DNA of 64,000 bases from Mugil cephalus (GCF_022458985.1 NC_061777.1:20673668-20737667); one strand, 5' to 3'. Shown: positions 11,992 to 24,333, counted from the stretch's first letter. Notes: generated from the letters alone by a model not told the origin. Made by a program: numbers and translations.

Positions 11992-13989
11992 TTAATTCAA
12001 AGCTTCTTCCTCTGCGTTTCCTTTTCGTCTCTTCTTCTTTTTCCGTTTTACTTCGACTTCTGTGTGTTCCTGCTCCGAGTTCTTGTGCTTGCCATTGCTT
12101 TCAGCAACAGGAGCAGAATCTGTAGAGTCCACCTGCTCACTCTCTTCTTGATTTTGTTTCTTCTTCTTCTTCTTCTTCTTTTTCTTAACAACGTGGCTGT
12201 CTTCACCCTCTGCCAATTTCTTATTTTTCGTAACTTTTTCAGTGCAGGGAGCAGAGGGTGTAGATGTGGGTAAGAAGTCGCTGACAGACACTGCTGCCTC
12301 CTTCAGCCTTGCTTCCATCTCACTGTCGCTGTCACTATGAGGGGCAGATAAATATCCTGTGTCACATATCACAAAAACCGAATCAACATTTTTAAATAAA
12401 AGTATAGATAAGGAACCTCGAGCTTGGAACGGGCCGACGCCTCACAGGGACCGGAGGATCTGGATCAGCTTCCTGGCCGGGGACTGATGTGGAAAACAGA
12501 CGGAAACCTAAAAGAAGGAAACATGTAGACTTAAAGACAGGAAACATCCAGTTTAAAGCAGAGCCTATGTCCTATGAGCCTTTACCTTCGTCTCCATCAT
12601 CGTTACACTGCGACGATTTCACACAGGAAGAAGTTGCAGGCTGCTTTTCTGAAATGCAACTGAAAGTCAAAAATAGTGGTTTAAAACCTGGCTTCCTCTA
12701 ATAACATTGTCTTTTATAACATATTTGTTCCATAGTCACACAAGTTACCTGTCAAGAAAATGTCCCAATTTCTTGGCAACATGTGTTTGAAATCCTTGGG
12801 TGACCTGGAGCTCATTGCCATCGTGCTCATGGTTGGAGACGACAATGCTGTAGAACAGAGCACTACCAAGATCATTTCATTTTCTCAGTTTCACGTGTAA
12901 TACTGACATTTAAATCATTAAAATACCATAAAGCATAAACTGGCAACATCTTTGGGATACAGGCTCTAGATGGGTCAGCCATAACATTATGACCACATGA
13001 CTAATATTGTGGTTTCACCACCAAAATAGCCCATACCGATTACTCTACTAGACCTCTGAGGTTCTAGGCTGTTTTATCTGTTATCTGTTAACAAGGTGTT
13101 AGCAGCAGATCCCTAGGCCACGTTTATTTTATTTTTATTTTTTTAAATTAAAGGATGTACATGTTATGGAACAATGCTTAGGTAGGTGTCAAATAAATTT
13201 CATCATTAATATCCACCCAAGTATACCACACCAGAGAGCTTACTTTTCCACTTTTGTTTCTGACCACTGCAGACCAGGAACTCCACTCATGATCTGACCC
13301 AGTCATCTACAATGTCAACTTGGCCCTTGCTGTGTAAATCCTTCTACTTGACCATTTTTTTGATTCTAACATATCAACTATTACTAAATGTTCATCTGGT
13401 CCCTAATATATCCCACCCACTGAGAAGTACCCATGATTACTCAATAATCAGCGTTATTTCATTCATCGATCATCGGTCATAATGTTATGGCTGACCTGTG
13501 TATGTTATACTAAACAGTCTTGCAACATTTCCTTTCTCTAACATTACAGTACAGACAGTGGTCGCTTTAATAAGTCTTACCGCTTGGACTCTTTCACACT
13601 GCTGTCTCCATCTAAAACACACACAGACACAGACATGCAGTCATTATACAAATAATAGCATTAACATTAAAAGCCTCTCAACTATAAGCATGTACACTAC
13701 TGGTGCTCATATAACTTCGGCCGAATTATTAATCAATTACCTAAAATTAACATTCTGCACGCGGGCAACGAATGCTGCAGGACTTGTGCCGCATTTCCTC
13801 TGGACAGTTCAACTATCTGTAAAATATTGTTTACTTCGTCTCTCATTTCAAACACAACAGAAAACATTCACCTTTTGTTTTATTAGTTTGTGTTTCCCAA
13901 ACTGCCTCCTGACACCGTCTAAGTTCTTCGTCGTCACTGCTACTGGAGTCGTCCGAAACACCAACCATCTTTCTACCGGGGGCGGCCAT
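11992..13989 (-). CDS. custos: Protein CUSTOS (C12orf43 homologue)
   Basis: Custos is a small nuclear protein. In Xenopus it was described as a Wnt/beta-catenin modulator of anterior development. Six exons on the minus strand give 251 aa: 13872-13989, 13581-13611, 12749-12847, 12586-12659, 12417-12507 and 11992-12334. The N terminus MAAPGRK leads into an acidic serine stretch and DDEELRRCQEAVW. The middle has HDGNELQVTQGFQTHVAKKL, close to the human DGNELQTTPEFRAHVAKKL. GFRLFSTSVPG follows, and then SDSDSEMEARLKEAAVSVSD. The C terminus is highly basic, with about ten consecutive lysines coded by a GAA/AAG-type repeat (12157-12184) and a final KRKKKKRRKG, probably nuclear or nucleolar localisation signals. 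Two acceptors had competitors: CTTTCAG before 12659 and CTCATAG before 12334 were chosen because only they keep the frame. The gene is tail-to-tail with hnf1a, the same arrangement as in human. Confidence 0.93.
12973..13496. mobile_element. Non-autonomous teleost DNA transposon copy in custos intron
   Basis: Perfect 22-bp inverted repeats sit at 12973-12994 and 13475-13496, containing TCAGCCATAACATTATGACC on the left. The interior resembles a repeat scattered through many fish genomes, with CTAGACCTCTGAGG, GTTAGCAGCAGATCC, and CCTAATATATCCCACCCACT near the right end. No intact transposase frame is present. It lies between custos exons 2 and 3. At least five other relics of the same terminal-repeat group occur in the window. 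Confidence 0.85.
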
Positions 13990-14028
13990 GATGGGACACG
14001 TGCTGCTAGTGTTGTGTTTTGTGCTGAG

Positions 14029-14046
14029 GATTCTGGGTAATGCAGT
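14029..14046 (-). promoter_or_regulatory. ZNF143-type motif at the custos promoter
   Basis: The minus strand reads ACTGCATTACCCAGAATC about 40 bp upstream of the custos ATG. This fits the ZNF143/STAF promoter consensus ACTACAATTCCCAGAATC with few changes. That motif is typical of housekeeping promoters close to the transcription start. Confidence 0.5.
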
Positions 14047-14216
14047 CCGATAGTCCAAAAGCAAGTTTTCCCCCAAATATGTGCTTTTGTTCCTCTCACC
14101 TTTCATACTTATTTAAGAAACTAAATGTTTGACCAAATGAACCACAACCAACTCTTCAATGAGCCACTGTCACAGCATTAAAACAAATATAAGGCATCAT
14201 GGATGAAAGTCTAAAT

Positions 14217-14823
14217 ATTGTGGCCTTGACCTGTTGAGGCATGAGCCCCATTCGACATCTGAAGGTGTGTCGGGGTATGTTGCACCAAAATGCAGATCTT
14301 TAAACAAAATAATTCATAATCTTTGGGGGTGTGTCTAGCACATCACACAGATGCAGTATTAAATTGAGATCTGGAAATATTGGAGCCCGAGTCGACACCT
14401 TGAACTTGTTAAGTTACTCAAACAATTCCTGAATCATTTTTGCTTTGTGGCAGGGAATATTTTGTGGCTGAAAGAGGCCATAAGGAAAAACTAATTTCAT
14501 TACAGGATGTTAATGACCAACAATGCTAAGGTATAGGTGCATAGGACAGCTGGGTCTGCATCAGCAATAAACAAACACAAGTTTTTATATAGGGCACCTT
14601 TCTATAAGAATCTGCATCCACAATTCATTCTTAGCCACCCACAAAGTCAAAGTCCATTAAATACTTCCACTTGTCCATTGTACCTGTTTTTAACACATTA
14701 AGATTGAGGACAAAATATTAATTTGCACCCTAACATTTCCCAGCTGTATATAATGTTAAAAATAATCAGCGTTATTCACTGCACCTGTCAGTGATCATAC
14801 AATTAAGACCGACAGGTGTATAC
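14217..14823. mobile_element. Degraded second copy of the same DNA transposon
   Basis: The interior again reads as the common fish element: TTGAGATCTGGAAATATTGG, CCTGAATCATTTTTGCTTTG, TGGCAGGGAATATTTTGTGG and ATAATCAGCGTTATTCACTG. The right end is eroded (CACCTGTCAGTGATCATAC) and no clear left terminal repeat remains. It is non-coding. Confidence 0.75.
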
Positions 14824-16889
14824 TTCTTAACTATGACCTGTACAATTCAGTTAATATACAATTGTGATGCAAGCTAGAAAGCAAAATCATATTTATAATG
14901 AGCACTTTTCAATATTTTTTGCTGTCAGACATTTTTATTTACAACAACCTTGATAAGAAATGTATGCGTCATTAGGGAAATTAACCAATGGAAAAAAAAG
15001 TCCATGCAACAGATGACAAAATAAATCCATAAAATGTATTCTTTTTTGTGCAGATATTCAAAGTGAGTGTACCTGCTTTTCAAGGCATTTACATAGAACA
15101 CCACTGAGTGACATTGTATGACACAGATGGTACAGTCTTCCCAGTTACTAAGTCACCAGTGTCTGCCTGATATCCCACTTGTTGAGGTTTATATGTGTTG
15201 TCACCGATGATTTCCCACTGTAAAATTTGTCAGCGTAAATAATGATATCAATAGGTGTTTCAAAGACAGTAAAACATTCTTTTTTCTTTTTTAAACAAGG
15301 CAGCACTGCAAGATACTACTGTCTTTGTATCACAGACGGATGAAACACACAGGTTCTTTACAATAATAATAGAAAGAAAATCAAACATCACCTGGACTCA
15401 AGGCACATGGAACCAGCACTACAACACGCAGAAAGAGGAAGTCCAGCTCAGTTATGTGTTGAACAGCGATTTGCACGCTGCCTTAGGCCTAGATGCTGAT
15501 TTCTATTCATCTTTATACAATCTGAAAAGTCCTGAAACCAGCTAATGATTTGGACCGTGTATATTTAGAAATTACATTGCAAGAATTTCAAACTCTTCAT
15601 TGTTGGTGGTTTCAATGAACTGGCATCCCAATCTGTCGGTACATGGAATATAATTCAACACATAATCAAACTCCCCTGTGAGGTACACAATTAGTTAAGG
15701 TTGGACTTGTTACAAGGCTGTAGTGCAAAGTTGCATTAGACTGTATGCTTATGTCTAATAGCATTGAAATTAATGCAGTAAATCCTAGTATAATCTGCAA
15801 AATCACCAGAATAATCCATTAAACAGGACCTCAGTGAGTAGAAAAAGAGACGAGTTTCTGTAGCTACCATAGCGCCTTATTAAAAATACATCTGCCAAGC
15901 TACATCACTCTGTACTGTCTAGGTGTGTGCTACTGGGATATTTTACTGGTAAACTGAGAACAGCACAACGTAGACTCAGCCACCAGTTTAATAGGCATAC
16001 CACACTTCAGCTAGCTAAATGAGCTGGCTAAAAGGTAGGATTCACAGTGCTGTTGTGCCAAATAAACCAGAGAGACACACCCCAAGGGACTAAATAGCCG
16101 TGTCGTAAAGAACAAACCAGTGTTAACACCAAGTTATTGAAATAAAACCGTAAGACACTTTAGCAGGATGACGTCTGACATCATGAAAAGAGAGCATGCT
16201 GTTCTTGAATCAAAAGGAGATTCATCAACTTAACTATACACAATACAAAATAGACACCAAGCTTAAATATCTGACACGTACAGTTGCAAAGATTCACAAC
16301 AGATATTTCAAAGGAGAGATTAAACTCAGATTATTAACTAGTCCTACATGATCATCTATTACAAACAATACTGTAAAACATCTAGTTACCGCTCGCTTTT
16401 CCATAATGGAAACGCAATTGTCACTTTCAAAAGGTAGTTTAAATGATAATATCTACACATTTAAGTAAATGAAATTAGAACGAACACAGTCTAGAGGCGT
16501 TGCCATGAGAGGTCTGTGAGTCAAAGTGTCCCTTTCCAGCAGAGACAGCAAAAAACTTAAGGCAGAAGTGTTCAAGCGGTAACATGCTACTCGTATGACG
16601 AATCAAACAACAAAGATTTCAGTCGAATATAACGGAAAAATATTGAACAACAGAATCCTGTGAGTCCCAGAAACAAAGCTCTGTGAAGAACCAATGAATG
16701 GAGCCATGATTTCATGTGAAGGCAGATGTGGTCGACTGTTTTTTTTGTTTTGTTTGTTTTTTTTAACTATCATGACAATGTCCAACAAGGAGGGAATACT
16801 TCAGTTCTCCCAAAAACAAAGCTTTCGGAGGGGTGTAATCCAGGAAATCTATCCCCTGGGAGGTATTTCACACATTTTCCTTTTAGGTA
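14824..16889. other. Probable long 3'UTR of unc119b
   Basis: No open frame of note and no recognisable repeat occurs in these 2 kb. A minus-strand AATAAA is present at 14934-14939, and no better signal was seen nearer the unc119b stop. The mammalian gene also has a multi-kilobase 3'UTR, so I read this as transcribed 3'UTR. This is inference. Confidence 0.45.
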
Positions 16890-19800
16890 CTACAGACCGC
16901 CGTCGTAGGCATAGTCTGCCTTGTTGTGCATGATGAGTTTGTTGTCCACAAAATAGAAACTGTCAGACCTGGTCTCATAAGGGTGCTCCACCATTTGGCG
17001 AACTGGAAGGACAGGCAAACACAGAGTATTTAGATTTGAATGTTGGTTAATGTTTGATGTAAAATACTGAGGCAAAGCATGGACATGCAACAAACTAGGA
17101 CTCACTGAGGTCATCTGGAAGCTGGGGAAACTCATAAATGTGTTCACATGTGTTGCGGCTATTTGGAATGCAAAAGCCAAAGTCAAAGTCAAAATTCTTG
17201 AGGAGGCGACCCTGGAAGTAATGTCTTTCAATCATACGAAAGCTGTTAATGGGTCGGTCACCCACTGTGAATTCCACACTGCAGCGAGGAAACGAGAAAA
17301 ACACCATTACGAAGTGAGTGTAAGGAGACTGGCAAGGCTGATTATTATGCTGTCAGGAACATCATGCAGTACGGTCCATCTACTTACGTTGCACCAACTG
17401 TGCGCAGTTTTAGGAAGGCTGGTGTAAACTGGTATCGGACAAAACGTCCTGCACTCGCGTCTCCACTCTCATCATCATTCTCCACAGGACCTGACACAGA
17501 AAACATCAACTGAGCAGCATCCAGTGTTTACAGGACACGTAGTTACATACCCTTTCATGTTCTGGAGCAGCACAATGCCAAAACAAATGTTTTCACAGAA
17601 TTTGTCTTTAAAATTTTCATCCACCTGATATTATACAAAAAAATGTGAAAATTGTGTGTGTTAAGACATATATGTTTATAACGCATCTAGATTTTTTTTT
17701 TTTAAAGTACATTTTTTATTTGAATTGCTAGTGAAACAGAAGTAACAAACACAATGGACAGCCTGTTCATTACATGATGCAATAAATATGTACTGACTGA
17801 GAGAGTGCTCATGAGTTACCAAGACTGAACGCACTCAAACCACAAAAATACGTTTATCAAAGATGCAAACCTGACACAAATCACATCCTCTGTTGCACAA
17901 TGCCTCTTCCTTCCTACACCTTGAACTTTTACGCAGCAGACTGTGTTTTCACATGTTTTTCTTAACACACTACAAGGAGACAGATAAGCTATAGATGTAA
18001 ATCAGTAAAATCAGGTTATTTACAGCCAGGGTATAGAGGAGCTGCAAGGTCTGTTGCGCCTTCATTTTGCACTTCCTTTCCTTTCAGTATAGAATGTGCA
18101 AAGAGTGAATGGGAGTAACTGTAGTTGTGCCTTCAAGCCGGCAGCAGAGGTAGTCGCAGAGCCAAAGTGACTTCTGTGTGAAAGGGAGAGCCGACATGGT
18201 AGGATAGGCCACACTAGAAACCAACGCTGTCATGTTACATGTCATGCCTGTGATTCTTGAACAGTGGCATACTATACTGTACATCAGACCGGGTATATGG
18301 TATCAAGAGTAGTTTCCGTTTGGCAGATGGCAATTTGGATAAAATTACTGAGAAGAAGACAGCGATGATCATACTAGTTACAGGTCTTCCCCTCACAGTC
18401 CTTACACTAAGGTGTGACGAAGGCTAGGACAAGACAGTAGTAGTGAGCTTTTATGGCAATCACATTTTAGAATCAGGGTAGTTTTAGAAACAGCTTCAAA
18501 GCTTCACAGCTTTGTTAAGAAAGAACATGCTCTAAAGGGGAAAAGGTTCTTATTGGGCTACTAGTTAGTGGTGGGGGCTCAAATTTGCTTGATGGCCATG
18601 CATTACATCTACGCCTGATCTACACATATCTGCAACAGAGCCCGTGACAGCTTTGATTGGACTAACATTAAATTGCCCATTTTTCATCCTACCACCTGAC
18701 CAATGGGTCGCATGGCGCATCAATCACCAATCATTAAGCTATACACACAAACCCCTCTTGGTCTGGTCATTCATGACTCTCATGAATTCTGTCATTAATT
18801 TGAATTTCTTCTGCATTTTAGGAATACTAAGCTCGGTGCTGTGGACTTACCAGCGTTTGGAGGTTTGGCAATCTCAAACAGTACTGTCCCCGTCTCAAGA
18901 TCTCTGATTTTGAAACGTGTAAAGTCAATGTTGAAGATGTTGTCTTCAGGTCTGCAAAGATAGTCTGGAACATGAAATAAATGTGGGTTAGAAATAGACA
19001 AACTTCTAGTAGGTGAGTTCATTACTGGAAGAAAGAAAGAATGAAGTTGTGAACAGAGTGGTATCATACATTTTGTCACAAAATACTTTGGGACACAAGG
19101 GCTTATCCTTACTTAGCACTCAAAGACCAACTAGGATTTCAGTATCCGTTTTCTGGTTCCTGCAACTTGCAGTAATGGTGAGTAATGCTATAGCATAGAC
19201 TTCCATCTTCTCAATCAAGTACAGTGAGAGAGGAGGGAAGTAACGCCATTGTTGTCTGGAACAGGAAAATGCCCAAAACAATGGGAGGCATTAAGTAAGC
19301 ACTGGCTGCAACTGTGGTCGACTGGGTGTCCAATGACAAACCAGGGGATTTAACTTAGCAGGTTCAAGAAGGACAGTAAGTAGTTGTGTGAGAGCCAGTG
19401 GAAAGAGGCCAATAATCCAGATAAATGACTTGGAAAGATTTAATTCTGATAATGTTTTAAGTGATTATATGTAATGTAATGAGGTCGCAGAGGCACATCT
19501 CCTGACTGTCAGATGTAAGTGGGCCCAAAGAACAAGCTCCTGTAAAGAAGCTAAACAATGAGCGCATTAATATTGGTCTGAGTGGAGGCAACGACTTCTT
19601 ACTGCCTCCACAACAGACTTGTATTAACCCGTCCAAAGTGAAATACCATGTTTGTGTATGTAAGCACAATGGACAAACCTCCTTTTTGTAGTCTATTTTT
19701 ATAGTCACTTTGTCCACAACTGTTGTCATTTCACTCTTGTGTAGTGTTTTTGTTGTCTGTTGTCCTATTTAACGTCTTTTTGGCTGCCTTGCCCTCTGTG

Positions 19801-20410
19801 TCCTATTTCATTTCTTCTCTGGTAACTGGTTTTTCTTGACTTCAGCTGCTGTAGCAGTTGAATTTCCCCAGTGGGGATTGGTCCAATAAAGAATCAATAA
19901 ATAATTATGTATCTTTTTAGTGCAACTTCTACCACAGGGTGGCCTGGACAGTTTTCCTTCTGGGTGCCTAAAATTCCCACTTACGCCCATGGAGATGTTC
20001 ACAAAATAGCAAACGTACGACTGTTTACTAATCAAACACACTACCTGATTACATAAATGGACTCACCTAGACTGGTATGAAACCATCACTAAACGTTAGC
20101 CACAATTAGCATATAATAAACGATGCTCTTTGAGGAACGGGTTTTACCGACTTTAGAAAAGTTAACGTGCTCATAACGTACCTCCCGTGACAGCCCTGAG
20201 ACCCAGGACATGGTCCGGGGTAATATCTCTTCCCAAAGCCCGGAGTTCATCCTCTGTGACCACAGGCCACTTATCCGTTTGGCTGCGCCTCGACTTCAGC
20301 TTCTTCAGCATTCCTCCTCCGGTCTTTTTGTCTCTATGGTTCGTCTCCCGGCCGGTGTCTGCCTCCGTCTGCCCTTTGCTGACTGCCGGCTTGTTACGGG
20401 AACCGCTCAT
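16890..20410 (-). CDS. unc119b: UNC119 homologue B, lipid-binding cargo chaperone
   Basis: UNC119 proteins bind N-myristoylated proteins in a hydrophobic beta-sandwich pocket and deliver them to cilia and membranes. ARL2/ARL3-GTP triggers release. Five minus-strand exons give 243 aa: 20182-20410, 18851-18964, 17388-17490, 17106-17278 and 16890-17002. The N-terminal 60 residues are basic and low in order ([26 protein letters not shown]). The PDE-delta-like domain runs from about residue 75 to the end, with [57 protein letters not shown] and [19 protein letters not shown]. Length and sequence match UNC119B (human 251 aa) better than UNC119A. The ATG at 20410 gives the family's MSGS start. The gene shares its promoter region with pop5. 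Confidence 0.95.
19838..19905 (+). repeat. Fragment of a teleost LINE-like 3' end in unc119b intron 1
   Basis: The segment TTGAATTTCCCCAGTGGGG followed by CAATAAAGAATCAATAAA matches a very common fish repeat ending (TTGAATTTCCCC, then GGGGATCAATAAAGT). It is short and has no coding content. Confidence 0.55.
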
Positions 20411-20939
20411 ACCGGGTCACCGAAACAATAATGGAAATCGTTGCCGTGCTTTTTTAATTTGCGAGCGACTTGACAAACTCGGGGAGTAATTTCAAGATGG
20501 CGTGAAACGTGTACGGGAGACGGAAATCTGAGATTGTGATTGGCTGAGAACGATGGCGGTTGCCATGGTTACCTGAGGGGTATGAACGTTTTAATGCCTC
20601 GGCCATCCCGTTTCCGCTTCTACTGCGTATATTGTGTTACTTCTAATGCGGTACAGGAAGTTAAACGGCAACTTTTATGATAATATACGATTCGTCATCT
20701 ACATTTTTTTTCGATTTGTGGAACGATTTTTACTTCCAATGTTTTTATTTTTTTCCCGGTTTGGAAATCATACCGGATGTGTTGTTGAATGTGTTTAAAA
20801 AGACAGCAACAACTTCGTGCTGCCCCGTGTTTACTGTCAAGTACATCCACTGCCGCTATTCATGTCCAGAGGGTGGCGACTGTGCGGGAGCAGATACTTT
20901 TGTTGACGGAAGTTTCCGCGGAAGAAGAGCGAGGCAACG
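20411..20939. promoter_or_regulatory. Bidirectional promoter of unc119b and pop5, with X-box
   Basis: The two ATGs are head-to-head, 529 bp apart. Visible elements are a YY1-like AAGATGGCG (20494-20502), an inverted CCAAT box ATTGG (20539-20543) and a near-perfect RFX X-box GGTTGCCATGGTTACC (20558-20573). The X-box is one base away from the palindrome GGTTGCCATGGTAACC. An ETS-like CAGGAAGT follows near 20654. There is no TATA box at a suitable place on either strand. The X-box is a known hallmark of ciliary gene promoters, which fits unc119b better than pop5. Confidence 0.6.
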
Positions 20940-22759
20940 ATGGTGCGCGTGAAGTCTAGGTAAAATGTGCTCTTCCCTTAAAGTTTTTTTCTCAAATGTT
21001 GGTATTCACAGTTAATTTCTCACTGTTTACGTTTTCTGTCGGCAGGTATTTACTGTGCGAAGTCAACGTGTCAGAGAGGAGCCACTTGTTGTTGCTGGAT
21101 GATCGAGCCATTGGAGCGGCTGTGAAGGAGGCAGTGGCCCGTATACACGGGGACTATGGGGCAGCTCTGTGCAGCATCCGATTCAGTGGTAAAGCACGAC
21201 ATGCGGAATGCTGCTAAATACTGAGATATAATATAAATATTAACATGAAAAAGAAAAATACACCAGCACAAATTAAATTTAAAAATACACACAACAACAA
21301 AGTGAACATCAATTGTCAAAAGTAGAAATCTCATGCTGCAGAATTGCTCTTTTTGGTGTCTTAATACGGTCTGTTTATCATGGCAGATTTCAATGTAACA
21401 GTTCAATCATATTTCATAAAATGATACCAATCATATGAATTGAGATTAAAATCCGAATGTAAGAAATAACAATTTCTGTCAAATTGGTGTAATCTATAAT
21501 AAATAAAAATAATAAACATGTTTTCTCTTTGAAATTTGGCGAAGTATAGCTTGCATAAATGGAAGTGACATAGTCTTGACTCTATCTGAGATGAGCATTA
21601 AAATATAAGCTAAAATGGATTAAAAAAAAAACCTTTAGGTGTTAAAGCAGCAAGACAAGGACATGCAGAAAAACAAGTTGGGTAATAAAAAATATAAATT
21701 GAGATAAGAACAAAGTTATAGAGACTATATGCTGTATTAAAGTTTCTAGAAATATTTACATTTGTTGCACCAAATATGACTAAGTCCAGTCAAACCCACT
21801 AAAGTTAAGTGAAAGAATTCTTGTATTCCTCTGTGAAGTTTTCTGGAAACAACATTGGATACTGGAAACCTGCTTATAAGCCTGAGCATGAGGCTATTTA
21901 GGATTCTCTTAGCCATTCGACTCACAGCTGATGTTTCTGGTCTATTGTCCAAAGACTCAAAGTGCTCTCATAATGCTGTAGTGCTGACTCTTTGTGTGCT
22001 ATGTTTTGTTCTTTCTTTTCAGTGAAATATCTGAATGCTCATACTGGAGTAGTATTTCTACGTTTCCCCAAACGGTGTTACAAACTTCTCTGGTCTGCGT
22101 TGCCTTTCATTACCAATGTGGAGACTCGTGGCCAAAAGATTCCATGTTTTCTGAACTGTTTGCATGTAGGAGGTACAAAAAAAGACATCATCAAGAATCA
22201 AATACATACTTAGATTTACATGCAAACTATTTTAAGCATTAATGTAATGCAAATCTTTTTGTTTGTTCCAGGAACAATTAGAACGTGTCAAAAGTTTCTG
22301 ATCCGATACAATACCCAGCAGCTCCATCGAATGCTCCCTAAATGTAAAAACGAAGGTAATAAATGTTGTGTCATATTATTTGTACCAAAATCAGTTTCAG
22401 TCAGTTCATATACGTCATTATATCATTGTTATTATTGCTGTTATGTCTCTCTATTTAATAATAACATCTTCATATTCATTTGTGTCAAGTAGTAAACTTA
22501 AATCTTACATAATATGTGAAAACTATTAACTTAAGGTCCTTTAGACTTTTATGTTGCAGCTTTAGTTTATTGTAGACCAAAACATTGTATTTCATAACAC
22601 TGAATGCAAGACTTAAAAATGCTGTTTAACAGTTTCATTTGTTTATTTGCAGAAGAAAAACAACAGGTTCAAAAAGCAATTCTGGACTGTTGCATACCAG
22701 GGGGAAAGAATAAATCATTTGGAGCTGAATCAGAGAGCGAGGAAGATGAAGAAGAGTGA
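20940..22759 (+). CDS. pop5: Ribonuclease P/MRP protein subunit POP5
   Basis: POP5 is a core protein of RNase P (tRNA 5' processing) and RNase MRP (pre-rRNA processing) in the nucleus and nucleolus. Five exons give 167 aa: 20940-20959, 21046-21188, 22023-22172, 22272-22355 and 22653-22759. Exon 1 codes only MVRVKSR, the same split as in the human gene (MVRFKHR). The Pop5/Rpp14-fold domain fills residues 1-130, with RYLLCEVNVSE, a stretch ending in GAALCSIRFSVKYLNAHTG, LLWSALPFITNVE, CFLNCLHVGGTIRTCQKFLI and RYNTQQLHRML. The tail is acidic (ESESEEDEEE), as in human. The CLHVGGTIRTCQKFLI block is the strongest family signature. A poly(A) signal follows at 22894. Confidence 0.96.
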
Positions 22760-22893
22760 CTTCACTACTTGTGTTCAAGTCGTTCCCAGATGCCTGGTTG
22801 TGGTTATTTTTGTTGTGGGACTGCTAGAAAGAACTACAAAACCAACTCTGTGGATGCATGGTTTATTGCAGTTTCTTAGTACATTTGTTAGTC

Positions 22894-22899
22894 AATAAA
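22894..22899 (+). terminator. pop5 poly(A) signal
   Basis: AATAAA lies 135 bp past the pop5 stop codon. Confidence 0.6.
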
Positions 22900-23876
22900 C
22901 TAACTATGTATGCCTGACTGCCAAGGTACACTTAAAATGATGACTGTCACATGGGTAATCGGGCTGATGGTCAGTATTAGTATCCTTTTAACAGCAAGGT
23001 TTATACCCCAGCTGATGCTGACACTGACTGTCGCAGTGGTCTGCAATCATATGTTACAAAATAAGTCTATGGCCTCATTCTGAAGAGTCTATTGTTTTAT
23101 GTTGCAATGACTTTATTTTGTATTTATGATATAATTTGTGCTAATCTGTATTTGTATTATTATTATTATTTTTTATATAAATTAAAACACTTCTTTTGAA
23201 TTAATTTCATTGATTTCAGTTTAATTCAGTACAATTAAATATTATTTAGTGCGGCACAGCAGCTCAGTCTGGGTTTGAGTCCAGCTCAAGGGATCTAGAA
23301 GACAAGTTGATGGTTTAAATGTTGTAATTACTGAAGTGAGCTCACATATATTGCAGAGAATGATGTTAAATATTGATTAGGTCCGACAGACATTCCTTAT
23401 GTCGCTGTACTTACTCTTTTAACAGCTGTTGGAAGGATGCCTTGGATTTTTTCCCTAATGCCTACAATTTTGTTAGTAAATGAAGTTGTTATTATTGAGG
23501 GCTAAAGAAATGGGCTCAACAATGCTACAACTCTTTGCCAGCCTGCCTACAGCGCTGACAAGAAATCTGGTGTTGTTCTTGTTTACTTCTATGTATATAT
23601 ATATAAAATATAAAATACACACTCATGAAGACCAGCCAAGCCATAACAATAACCGATTGAGTTCATTTTTATTTATAGGGCTCAACTTGTAGACTATCTA
23701 CATTAAATTTATGTCAGATGATATAGGCCTCATATAATCTTAAATAACACAGATATATTGTTTCGATATAATGTGTTTTAAACAACAAACAAATAGTTAA
23801 AAAGATACTATTTTATTAAACCTACGTTATTTTATGACTTGTGAACAATGATCTTTATCCGACAGCTCAGGTCTTA
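22900..23876. other. pop5-rnf10 intergenic DNA
   Basis: This is AT-rich non-coding sequence. Around 23249-23290 is a decayed GCGGCACAGCAGCTCAGT segment, similar to a common fish interspersed repeat. No gene or RNA is supported. Confidence 0.45.
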
Positions 23877-23894
23877 CTACATTTCCCATGATGA
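23877..23894 (+). promoter_or_regulatory. ZNF143-type motif upstream of rnf10
   Basis: ACTACATTTCCCATGATG fits the ZNF143/STAF consensus (ACTACAATTCCCAGCATG). It sits at the start of the GC-rich block (23880-24500) that contains rnf10 exon 1. It is the second such motif in the window; the other is at custos. Confidence 0.55.
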
Positions 23895-24333
23895 CTAGCG
23901 CGGCCTCTGGGCTAAACAGATTTGCAGCCCGTGCAAGAAACATCCGGGTCTCTCAGGTTCCTTTCTGGCGACCCGTCGCCATTAGAGCAAGCTCCTTGTT
24001 ACGGATATATTTTTTGGTTAAACTCGTTAAGTTGTCACGTTTTCCAGTCTTTGGGAAACATTTCCCGCCTCGTTAAGGGCATATTGTTTTCCCTAACGAG
24101 AAAAGGTCCTAAATTTTGGGGGTCTTGGCCCCGCGTGGCGAGATTTCGTCCTCCCTTCCAGCAGCCTGCATAACTTGAGACGCCGAAATCGTGTCTCTTA
24201 TTTTTCTCGGGTTTGTTTTATTGTCAAGATGTCGCCGTGATGGGGTCTCCGCGTTTGACAGAAATGAATCAGGGCCTTCGTCGCCTGACCCGCACTCATT
24301 GCAGCCCGTTTTCCTCCTCCGTTTTTCTGTTTG

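Noticed and set aside
13498-14040. 180-codon plus-strand frame
   Set aside because: It overlaps custos exons 1 and 2 in antisense and includes the transposon right end. No protein-like composition.
23249-23296. Sequence resembling a tRNA B-box region (GGGTTTGAGTCCAG)
   Set aside because: No cloverleaf can be formed around it. It looks like a decayed interspersed repeat.
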